Origin: Myotis daubentonii
Lineage: Eukaryota; Chordata; Mammalia; Chiroptera; Vespertilionidae
Length of the DNA: 64,000 nt
Assembly: GCF_963259705.1 (NCBI RefSeq)
Contig: NC_081846.1
Span: 54,155,205-54,219,204 of the forward strand
Direction of reading: 5' to 3'
Position numbers and translations under genes: made by a program. Of this stretch, positions 1-64,000 are shown piece after piece. Positions within the stretch are counted from its first letter, which is position 1, and the number at the start of each line of letters is the position of its first letter. The notes under the pieces are model-generated. The model had not been told where the DNA came from and searched no databases. It saw only the letters and a list, made by a program, of their open reading frames with translations.

Positions 1-334
1 GAATGGAGTGGTCTGCTTAAGCAGTAAGGAATATTTATCACTACAATTCTTTAGAATTGCTGGACAGGGTGATAATAAAAAGCAGATTGATCTTAGCGGG
101 TTTTATTATTATTCCTAAGTATGCTATAGACCAAGTATTCCCCTTATTGCCTGCTTCCAGGGAAGACTACTCCCAGCACACACTCCCTTGGTACCCAAAG
201 CTCTGAGGAATGTCTTTCCAGAGTTTCTACTATTTTACACCTACATAAACATTTTCTTCCTCCCTCCACAAAACTTGAGATCATACTATATATACTAAGC
301 AATAGATTGTAGACCTATATCATTCATATACATA

Positions 335-558
335 TCTATAATAATAAAAGCATAATATACTAATTGGACCAGATGTCCTTCTGGACGTCCTTCTGGACGA
401 CCTTCAGGACAAAACAAGGGCTTTGAGGGAAGCTTGGTCCTGGGTGCCTGCATCAGCTGTAGGGAAGCTCGGGTTCCAGGTGCTGGAGGGATGCCAGTGC
501 CAGCAGCCAGGGGAAGGAAGGCCTACTCTAGCACGAATTTTGTGCATTGGGCCTCTAG
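335..558 (+). mobile_element. Short non-autonomous Helitron (HeliBat type)
   Basis: The element starts with TC after an A (334) and ends with CTAG before a T (559), as expected for Helitron insertion between A and T. Just before the end is the short hairpin GCACGAATTTTGTGC (531-545), followed by the common tail ending GGGCCTCTAG. The interior carries a GGACGTCCTTCTGGACG-type block near 375-405. It has no coding capacity. It lies about 4.4 kb upstream of FAP. Confidence 0.85.
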
Positions 559-1149
559 TATTCTATAATGGATTTGCCTCATTCTCTTTGGATGGTTTTC
601 CATTTCTAGATACTGTAAGCTGAGTTTCAACAGTACTCTTCTGGTTGAATATTTGTACACTTACCCTTAAAGTACTTTTGTAGAGATAGAATTGCTATTA
701 CAAAAGGGAGAGGCATATTTTTGACATTTACTCCTAAATCGCCCTACAGAAAGTTTGTAGTGCTCTCCTCTACCAACATGAGAGTACCTGTTTCTCTGCA
801 CCCTTTCTTCCATTTGTAAATCTGTTAATCCAATAAGTGAAAATTATCCCATTTGGGTATTTTATTTTGCATTTCTTTGTTTTCAAGCAATATTTAACAT
901 TGCTATGATTACATTTTTATAATTTGTGTACTATGTAAATAATGCTTCTGAACTAATTAGAATTACATAGAATTACATTTCTTTCTCTGTGGGTTCAGTA
1001 GTATTTCTCATGCTTCTCAGTAGAGAATATTCTTAAGATTACTCTTTATGTCCCGTCAGTTATGTGACTCTTGAGACTCTTGTTACAAGTGACATGAAAA
1101 CAACCCAAACTTAGAATCAGTTACTCAAAAAAAAAAAATAGATCTGATT

Positions 1150-2055
1150 GAGGATCTAAGGTGGCAGTGAAGCAGGTGGAAGTTAGCCTCACCTCCTCTC
1201 AGGAACAAACTTGAATTACAACTAAATTATAGAAAAATTGACCTGAATAACGAACTGAAGACTAGCTGAACAAAAGTCTGAAAACTACGGATTTACAGAA
1301 GAAACCACAGCAAAACTGGTAGGAAGGGTGGAGATACTAAAAGGCCTGCCTCCCCCCCACCCCACCCCCCCACACACACCTGAGGTAGCTGAGTATTCAG
1401 AGGGGATTCTCGGGTGCAAAGAATTCCCCTGAGGCGGGTGGGGTCCCACCCCCATGCCTGGCTTCCAAGCCCAGAGCATCAGAGCAAGGAAGAGGAGTCC
1501 GTATATCATCAGGCTGTGAAAATGATTGGGGATTCTGTTCACAGGGAGAGAGAGGAGTCTGCTAGAAACACAGGCACCCTCTTAAAGGGCCAATTCACAA
1601 AATCTTGTTTACAGTCACTCACTCTGGGCTCTGACAGAGGGATGGCAGAGCAGACTAGACTTGTGTGAGGAGAGACCGAGGTGTGGCTCCAGGAAGAGCT
1701 GAAGAGACAGTGGCCAGGTTCCCTGTGATGAGTTCCTTTCCCATACCATATACAGACGCCATCATTCTTAGGTCAAGCACTCCCCACCATGACATTAGCC
1801 TGGAGGAATGTAATACCACCCCCCCCCGCCCAGGGAGCTCATGCCCTGCAAGGGAAGTCAGCTGCTTGGGCCCAGGGTGTAGAGGTCCAGAGAGACTCAA
1901 GGGGTGACAGACACAGTCTACTGTGACTCTGGGAGGGGACCTTTCCTTGCATGCCTGACAGATGCAAACCCCTCCATTTGCACAGCCAAAGCTTTGTCTG
2001 TTTGGCCTGATAAAATCTACTGGCCTCCCCTTATGACTCCAGGAGAAAGAGTTCC
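1150..2055 (+). mobile_element. LINE-1 5' UTR-like fragment
   Basis: The stretch 1255-1320 (AAGACTAGCTGAACAAAAGT and following) resembles the 5' untranslated region of mammalian L1 elements, and the GC-richer sequence continues to about 2050. No ORF1 or ORF2 follows, so this is a detached 5' fragment. A short A-run lies at 1127-1138. Boundaries are approximate. The call rests on recognition of the L1 5' UTR wording, not on an alignment. Confidence 0.55.
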
Positions 2056-4982
2056 CTTACTTATCACTTACTCTTAAATAATCTGTCTTAGCTTTAGGTA
2101 AATAAATGCATCCCTTTTTCTTTCTCTCCCTACCCACGAATAAAAAGACAACACCCTTACTATGCTTGCAGTATGGTCTTACGTTAACACTTTCAGAATA
2201 TAAAGTTGAGTGTATTTTCTGGGAAAACAACTAAACTGACATAATTTTTGGCAGACCTACAATGGCTATTACTAAATAGTTCTAGAGAACTCTCTTAGAA
2301 AGTTAAGGATTTATGTTCTAGTTAATTTATCCAGAATGTAGTCATATTCCAAATTAAGTCTTATAAGGTCCATCTCTGGAAAAAGCTCAGTTGAGCATCT
2401 ATTATCCTAATGCTTGCTCTTAATTTTTACAGGTCAAAGTCATACTTTCCATTTCTGTAGCATTCTAATAGAATACACAGTTGCTTTTTGAGAAAAGTTC
2501 CAGTCCTGACAAAATTAGACTTGAGTTAAGGATTTGACAAATATGTGCCATGTGTACATTCTGCCTCTCTTCCTGGGTCCATGCAGAAACCCACAACCAG
2601 CCAGCGCGCTCTTTCCTCCTAAGCACAATCCCAGCTTTAGGCTCGCGCTCAGCAAGAGCTCCAGGAAGGGAAAAGAAAGCGTAAGAACTCACCTGCCACG
2701 GTTGTCCTAGAATGTGAGCTTTCTGAGGACACAGCCTGAGACTTTTTCATATTCCATCCTGTCCCTCCCCCCAAAAGACAGTCTACTGGGTGCTAACTGT
2801 GTCAAGTAAGAATAATAGTCAGTTTCTTTAATGTTTTTTTTTAAAGTGTTAGCATTGGCATTTTTATTTTGACTTTGAAAGGAGAAAAAGCCAGTAAAGA
2901 CATTCTCATGTAAAAGAATCCACATTTTTGTAGGATTCCCTGTCTGAAGAAAAAATTGGAACTCTTACACATTATCTCAAAAGGGTGGAGATGTGTCGCT
3001 CTGTTATAAGCAATACATTGTTAATCCATGAAATCAAATGGAAAAAAAAACCCTCTTTCCATTTTAATTTCTGTAGTCAGTTTCATTTTTCTTAAAACAG
3101 CTTATAACCGTAAGTTGCAGTTTGAAACACCCAAGCGTCCAAAAAAAGAGTAAAATAAAAAACCCACAAACCCAAACAAAATAAAATAAACATGTTTGAG
3201 ACTCATAATTTCCCCCCTCACAGTTTCAACATAAAGCTGTCCCTCTTTAAGCACCCTGATTTCTTCATGGGACCTGTTAAATGAGTCTCCTGTGGATGCG
3301 CACACCGGGCTGCAATCCTAAGTGGTACATGGACTAGTCTCATGTCAGTGCATTTTTAATTGTTAGAGCAAATAGTATCCATTGTAATGACACCTTAATC
3401 ATTTATCACAGTCAGTTTTTCTTCAGAGCACACAGTCTTGGAAATAACCCACTAAAAAGTACTGTGGACTGTGGGGGGGCTTTGGCAGGCTGGGACAGAA
3501 CTTCTGAGAACATGCTGTGTGGATTTTCCAAAGAAGGCAGTCAACGTGAGCGGTCCCATCGGGGAGCAGTTCATTTGGGACCTGGCTGGTGGCTTTTCCC
3601 TTAGATTTGAGGATCTCACCATCACATGGAGATGCCTGCCGGTGTATAGCATAACTTGGATATTGCTCCTAATGACTGCTTCAGTGTGTAAAGAGCTGGC
3701 CCCACCAACTGCACAGGAGGGGCCTCATGTAGAAGCAGGGTGGCTACAGCTCTCTGCCAATAAGTGCTTAATGACTCATTTTCCTCAACAGAATTTTCAT
3801 GAGACTGGAATTCAGGGAGGGCTGTCTAGAGAATGTCTGGGAGGAAGTTCACAAGCCACCGTCGTGCTGTCTGCTGGAGAAAGCCTCCCATGATAGCCAC
3901 AGCAGTGGACCAAAGCAAATAGCAACAGATTTCAGTAACGTTTCCTCCTGATCTTCCGTAAACAGTCCCTGAAAGGTCACCCTGAAGTTTGTATTAGTCA
4001 GGTTGAGAACATTATAAACTTCCAAAGAAGAAAACTATTAGTGGAAAAACTAAAGACACAGAAGGCTAATAACTAACCATGTGTGTGGAACCACAGACTC
4101 TATCCATGCGAATGGCATTGGCCCAGCCAGAGTACTTCAAGACACTGTTGTACCCTATGTATGCTTTCAATTCACTCACCCATTTGACTGATCTGTCATA
4201 TTGAGCAATTGCTTTGCAATTAGGTGGATTTAGACAAAATGAAATTGTACGTACTGTTCCCTTCTCTTTTCAAGTGTTTTTGTGTTTATTTTAAAGGCTT
4301 TATAATTGCTAAATGTTCTCCTCTCTCAGAAGACATTCTGAAATGGAAGCAAAAATATCACTTTTGCAAAGCCATTTCCATTCTCCCAAAGGTCTGCTGG
4401 TAAATTATTCTTCCCGATCTTTCCATCTTTCTGGCCTGTGCATACACACCTAACCCATACTAAATTTCACCAGATGGCATTTTATTTCTTTAAAGGAAAG
4501 CAGTCGTGGGTTTAGACAGTTGAATTTTTAAACTTCTGTATTTACTGGAAGTGCATATGGTGCTATATGGACAAAGAACTTGTACTGAAAGGAAAACATT
4601 TCTGTCTGCAGTACCTCACAGTGTCTCAGAGGAAGAAAAGTACAGTCACATGGCGTATTTCTCACAGAACCTTTCGTGGCTGTAATTTTCTTTCTCTCCT
4701 TGAAATTAGAACATGTATACTGTACATACCTGAAAGTGGGTATTATTTTACTTCTTCTTTTAGTTGCAAATAGAAAGGTTATATGAAACTCAATAAATTG
4801 CCAAAGTAATTGGTGAGAGATTTCTAGAGGAAATTGAAACATAAAACTAAACTTGTAAAAAAAAAAAAAAAAGGTTTAAAAACCTCTGTATGTCAACGTA
4901 AGCAGATGTTGGTGTAGAGTTTACAAGGATGAGAAGGTTCAGTAAAACCTCCCTTAAGCCATTCACAGTTCACTCCAAGGCC
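2056..4982. other. Upstream flank of FAP, no gene recognised
   Basis: About 2.9 kb of mostly unique-looking DNA. I see no exon of a neighbouring gene. In human the next gene upstream of FAP is IFIH1, roughly 20 kb away, so its absence here is expected. There is an open frame of 140 codons at 3471-3893, but it has no recognisable domain and is within chance length. An A-tract lies at 4858-4872. There is no CpG island and no clear TATA box near the FAP start. Confidence 0.6.
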
Positions 4983-5053
4983 AAGAACGCCCCCAAAATC
5001 TGTTTCTAATTTTACAGAAATCTTTTGAAATTTGGCACGGTTTTGAAAAGTCC

Positions 5054-5080
5054 ATGGAAAGAAAAAAAACCTTGTCCTAG
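5054..5080 (+). promoter_or_regulatory. Upstream ORF 1 in FAP leader (8 codons)
   Basis: ATG at 5054 opens an 8-codon frame (MERKKTLS) that stops with TAG at 5078-5080, 111 nt before the FAP start codon. It could lower translation of the main frame. Context at the ATG is TCCATGG (G at +4, no purine at -3), so initiation strength is moderate. Confidence 0.5.
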
Positions 5081-5133
5081 CTTCCTCTTCCAACTCCAAA
5101 GACAGACTTGCTTCCTTTCAACGGTTTTCACAG

Positions 5134-5142
5134 ATGCAGTGA
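5134..5142 (+). promoter_or_regulatory. Upstream ORF 2 in FAP leader (minimal, ATG CAG TGA)
   Basis: A two-codon frame lies 49 nt before the FAP start codon. Its context CAGATGC is weak: C at -3 and C at +4. Confidence 0.4.
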
Positions 5143-5191
5143 CCCACGCTCCGAAGTCAGAATTAGCTGACTTTCACAAACATCTGGAAAA

Positions 5192-59376
<54,185 letters not shown>

Positions 59377-62300
59377 GTGAGCACCGGTCATTCAGGCAGA
59401 AATTGATGTGTGACAAAAGTCATGCAATTACTATCAGGTTTCTCATCCTTAATGGCTTAATTCTTTTTTGCCTATTTTTATAATGTCTAGTTTTCCAACT
59501 TCATCTAAAGCTACCATTAATCTTAAAGGGATATTTTTGTCCAAGATGAGAAAAATATTCTTCATAGAAGAGAGCTGATAAATGTGTAGAAAAGTGATTC
59601 ATAGAGAAAGTGACAAATACTCTCTTTCGATGTTTGTTATTCTTATATCCTTTCATTTATTAACATGCCTCACAATAGCAGAAAATTGTGTATAATTCTA
59701 GGGATGGTCTGTGGGAAACCAAACAGCTGAATTTGCCAAGTATTGTGGATTCTAACTCACACATTTAGGAGTTGGTCAAGATTTCATCAGCACTCTATAC
59801 CTATAGATGTTAAACATTTATTTGTAATAAACCAGCTGTGAAGCATGGTTGTACTAGCATAAAAGTGTTTCCTTATTTTCATTTGAAAAACTTCATTTAC
59901 ATTACAGAAATTATATTATGAAAACATTTAGAGAAAAGACAGATTTATGACCTGAGTCCTTCTTCTCAACTACATTCTCAACCACAATTTATGGATCAAT
60001 CATCTTTTCCTTAAAAAAAAACAAAACACACAAGTAATAGTTATCGATATTGTTGCTTATTTGAAAACACTGTTCAGGATTTTTCTGGATATTTCTCTAT
60101 AGTTGTTGGGTTTCTATTATTATTGGTGTGAGTAGATGAAGGTAGACAATAGTAGTTTATAAATGTAAAAGCAAACACAGGCTGACGGCACTCTTAGTCA
60201 CACTGTGTCACACCAAATAGCAATTTAGAAAATTCATTAGTACATTTCTTTGATCATCTTAATGTTATTAATAGTCATTGATTTCATTCAGCATATACAA
60301 CACAGATTGTATTTTACATCTAGGAGCCAGGCCCAGACAACACTTTTCTGTATTTTGTCTGTAATCAAAGCAGAAAAGTTTAGACTCAAAAGTAATTATT
60401 TTTTAAAATAGAAAAGTAATCATAACCCATATGTTTTCCAATTTTTCTTCCATTCTGTGAACAGTAATACACACAAAAAATTTGATTAAAAACAGACTCT
60501 GAGTAAAATCTTACAAATCAGTAAGTAGATTATCAAATAACACTTCACAATCTGTAGGGCATCATTCATGTCTACGTTGTAGGAAGTTCCATCTTTCTTA
60601 TGAATCCAGATTTTTTACCTTTCTGCTATTAACCTTGGGAGAGTCTTCTGCCTGATGGAGAGAAATAGAAGAGTTAGTTCAAAGAAAAACTCCACAGGGA
60701 GATAAGACTATGGTGTACCTTACCGGGAATATTAATACAATTGTCAGAATTATAGACCTAATTCTTTTCACACTTCAGTTCAAATCTATTTGTATTTAAA
60801 CCATGCAATAAACACCAATGACAGGTAATCCTGGGACCACATCAAAAGCTAGAGACGTAAATTATGCCTCACTTGTAATCAATTAGATATTTCCCAAAAT
60901 TCATAGAGCTAAAAAGTAGTTTGTTTTGGCATTGGTTAAAAAACAATCCCATGATCATCATTTTATCACCACAACCTACCAGTAACAACAAAATTTGACA
61001 TTATATTTTTGTGCATTTATTTGCCACCAAAAATGTAGCATTCAAATTTAAGAATGCCCCAAGAAACAACACAGATAGCTTCTTAATGTGTCCCTTGGAT
61101 GGAATGGAAATGTAAACCTGAAGCCTATGTAGAAACCTTAAAAAGGTTGTTCTTTCTGGTGTTCAACATACAGCACAAGAAGCCAAAAAGTCTACTGCTT
61201 TTCACTATAACATAAATAAATGTCTTTGGCATTTAGAATTGCAGGTGGACCAACCAGTGGCAGTAATTGGCTACCTTTATCTCCAGGGAACTATTTTTAG
61301 AATGGAACCTAAAGAAGTTCTCCTACTATAGATCAGGCAAATGGTCACTCACTTACTCAGCCACTCAAAAAGATCAACGATTACTATATGCCATTGAAAT
61401 ACACTCTGTATAAAAATGTGCAGTTTACAATCTCTAGTCTCAATGTACTTACAATCTTTGTAAAGTGGTTAAACCACCTACACTCTAAAGAGACAGCACT
61501 GCTGTTCAATAAAACTTTCAGTAAACACCCTAGTGAACAAGAGATAGCCACGTGGTCCACACCAAGGACATACGCCACAGTGAAGATGCCAGTTGGGGCT
61601 GGCCTTGGCTTTGCTTGAAACTATTGTTCTGCCTAAGTGACAGGCAAGACTTGGAACCCAATGATTTGCAAAAACAAAGGCTAAAAAGAATAGATTTATA
61701 ATGATAATCCTGGAATAACTCAACCACAGGTTCCCCAAGAAGTGTTTTAGGAATCTGATACTGAATGTCTGACCTAGGGAACTGGGATCACAATCCCTCT
61801 GTGGTAGCCCTCAAATTACCTCCCCCCAAAAGAATGAAATTTGACCCTGTGAATCTCTTATAAAATTCAATCTGGCTAAATTTTTACATACTAAAAGAAA
61901 ATCATATGTATATGCTTGGAAACAACAGTAAATTCAAAAAAGAGATTCAAACAAAGAAAAGCAAGGGGGGAAAAGTTTAAAAAGAAAATGCGCAACCTCA
62001 CAACTTTTGACTACACAAAGGAAATCTTTCAAAGGAGATGCTTGTGAGGTCAAAGAATAAGTAAAACTGGAACCTGCTTTCTTCGGGCTTCTCTGCAAAT
62101 GTTACATATGTGAGAGCCAAAAATTCTGGTAGATACAGAGTCAACTCTGCTCATTTGGGATATATTTGGCATTTTTTACATTCCCACAATTTGGAAATTT
62201 TATATAACTTGAGGTTAATAAAGGAAGAATTATGGAATAAAATATATCGTATTATTATACTTGGTATCAATAAGAGCTTTTCTAAAATAGAATAATAATT

Positions 62301-63434
62301 GATCACTAGAATTCCAAGTTGACCTTTGGTCTAGGGCTATTTTTTATGAGAGAAAAGTTGTAAAGTTCAGTCCAGCATCCCAAATTAGAAAAACATGCTT
62401 TTTCATTTGTTACTAACATTTTGTTGATTTAACCGCATTATCAACAGTGTTTCTGATAACCCTTCTGGAAGCTCTTTAGAATTTGGAGGTACGTTTTATA
62501 GAGCCTTGTTGGTCCCAAAGTGCTCATATTATCTAGGTAACCTTTAACCTACTCCTGCCACATTAAGTGTTAATGTTTCATTTCCATGTTAACTATTGCG
62601 CTATCACTTCCTATGAACGTCATCGTTTCAGAATACACCTAGGAAGGGAGCTGTTAAAAATTTCCTGTTCCCATGTATCACCTGTTATTGGCTTTTACCC
62701 CAGATGCAAGGTTATATGATTGCTAGCCTCTGGGAGATCATAAAAATCACGATTGGTTTTATAGCTCAGAACTGTCTTCAAGCAGTAGTGGCAAGCTTAC
62801 TTTTTTAACAAAGGAAGTAAACCTTTTCTTCTTTCACTGGACTTTTGAAGTTGGAGGAAGAATTGCTCAAATGCCGCAATTGGCTGCACATTTTCTCTGC
62901 TTTACCATGAACGTCATCCGCACAGGTAGCAATTTTCCATTTGCTACTGCATTTCCTCCCTGTGCACGCCTCAGTGTCCCTCAAAGTCGGTGTTGGGTAA
63001 GCTGTGACTGACAGGGCTTCTTCCCATCTGTTTGTCCCGGGCATGTACCCAACTCCTCTGCGCACTGGCGATGCACACGTCGAATCAATGCAATGAGCAA
63101 CATGGTCACGGTAAAGAAGCTCAGTGTTTCAACTAATGAAAATCACTCCATCCTGCCTTACGAGAAGAGCCAGAAAGAGCACTAACATAGCTGAGAGGAA
63201 CACAAAAATATGTGTTTTTCTGGGGGCATGTCTGTCACTCTGTCTCCTCCTCTCCTTCCCATTACTGTTGCATCGTGGCCTCTGCAATGGCTCGTCCAGT
63301 TTGCCTTTTTCTCCCTCTGCTTCTGTTTCTCTGAGAGTCTCCTGAGTTTTTATCACACCATTCCCGAAATAAATCACAACTTCTCTGGAACACCAGCCCT
63401 CAAGGGAGCATGGGATAAATTAGCCTAAGAAAAC

Positions 63435-63485
<51 letters not shown>

Positions 63486-64000
63486 CAAACTTGCCAAGTT
63501 ACATTTCTGAGGGCTTCCCGTGACTTTTAAAGGTTGCCCTTCAGCATGTCCCTTGTTCCTAAGGAGAGATTTATTTTCAAAATAGTTTTCAAATAGAGGC
63601 TCTTCTGTGATGGAGCTCAACTGAACCATGTCCATGTGCTTAAAGATACACATCATTGTTCATACCATGATAAACTGAGGGTACTGAAGTGTGAAATGGG
63701 AGAGGGGTGGATATTTTCCCATGGATGGCTGTGACCAAAAATGAGATGGTGATTATCATTAGCATCTAAGCAAACAAGGGCATGATAAAATAAATAAAAT
63801 TTTAAAAAGCAACAACAAAAATATTATTTTCAAAAGCTGGGGATTTGGAAATATGGCCCTAGTCATTGTGCTACTACCCCTTGTGTTACTGTGAGCCTGT
63901 CTCTTGACCTCTCTGAGTTGCACATAACTCACCCACACAATTAGGTTATAAGGCCTTCCAGCCCTGAAAAGCACTACTTGATAGATGTACATCGGAGTCT
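59377..64000. other. FAP intron 20, open at right edge
   Basis: I searched for the next exon (human text KFIEMGFIDEKRIAIWGWSY) and did not see it, so the intron runs off the window. The 62840-63165 stretch is richer in CpG than the rest. No Ves SINE or Helitron was seen here. Confidence 0.6.
63437..63484. repeat. (TG)24 microsatellite
   Basis: 48 bp of uninterrupted TG units. Confidence 0.97.

Larger units (their letters stand above)
4983..5191 (+). promoter_or_regulatory. FAP: FAP 5' untranslated leader and start region
   Basis: Sequence from about 4983 (AAGAACGCCCCCAAAATCTG) to the start codon closely follows the human FAP mRNA leader as I remember it, so transcription probably starts near here; the exact 5' end is inferred. 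The block CGCCCCC at 4988-4994 is a partial match on the minus strand to the EGR1 site, a factor reported to drive FAP. No TATA box is evident around 4950. The leader holds two short upstream ORFs, at 5054-5080 and 5134-5142. Confidence 0.65.

Noticed and set aside
3471..3893. 140-codon open frame upstream of FAP
   Set aside because: No recognisable domain, no supporting splice or promoter context, and a frame of this length is expected by chance in 64 kb read in six frames.
1..4982. Exons of the neighbouring gene IFIH1
   Set aside because: No matching coding text; the known spacing in human also places it well outside this flank.
59377..64000. Next FAP exon with the catalytic Ser (GWSYGG)
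   Set aside because: Searched on the + strand for the expected coding text; none seen, so it must lie further right.

Overview
This is a mammalian genomic window, almost certainly from a vesper bat (Vespertilionidae). Three independent repeat signatures support this. About ten tRNA-derived SINEs of the Ves type are present. Nine Helitron elements of the HeliBat type begin with TC, end in CTAG after a short GTGC..GCAC hairpin, and sit between A and T. Two copies of a short hAT element carry 8-bp target duplications. HeliBat elements are known essentially from vesper bats. Genus cannot be resolved from this sequence alone.

One protein-coding gene is recognisable: FAP (fibroblast activation protein alpha, a type II membrane serine protease of the DPP4 family), on the + strand. 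Twenty canonical coding exons run from the start codon at 5192 to the donor at 59376, all joined by GT-AG introns with compatible phases and without any disabling change. They encode residues 1 to about 606, one residue longer than the same stretch of human FAP because exon 3 carries an extra codon. The membrane anchor, the whole beta-propeller and the start of the alpha/beta-hydrolase domain lie here. The exons for the catalytic Ser, Asp and His lie beyond the right edge.

Layout: 1-4982 is upstream flank with one Helitron and an L1 5' UTR-like block. 4983-5197 is the first exon with its leader. Intron 2 (about 15.5 kb) is the main repeat sink. It holds five Helitrons (two of them joined head to tail), an hAT element, Ves SINEs and an L1 3' end. 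The remaining introns hold scattered Ves SINEs, single Helitrons, MIR/L2 relics, an older L1 fragment and microsatellites.

I found no prokaryotic features, no CRISPR array, no second coding gene and no evident new multigene system. The most interesting item is a 42-nt candidate cassette exon at 18051-18092. It has matching 1-1 phase, an ideal branch-point sequence and a consensus donor, and would insert 14 residues into the extracellular stalk of FAP. Other notable items are a tandem Helitron dimer, a Helitron that may have captured host DNA, an exact 52-nt local duplication, lineage-specific glycosylation sequons, and inverted L1 ends that flank the candidate cassette exon together with exon 3.
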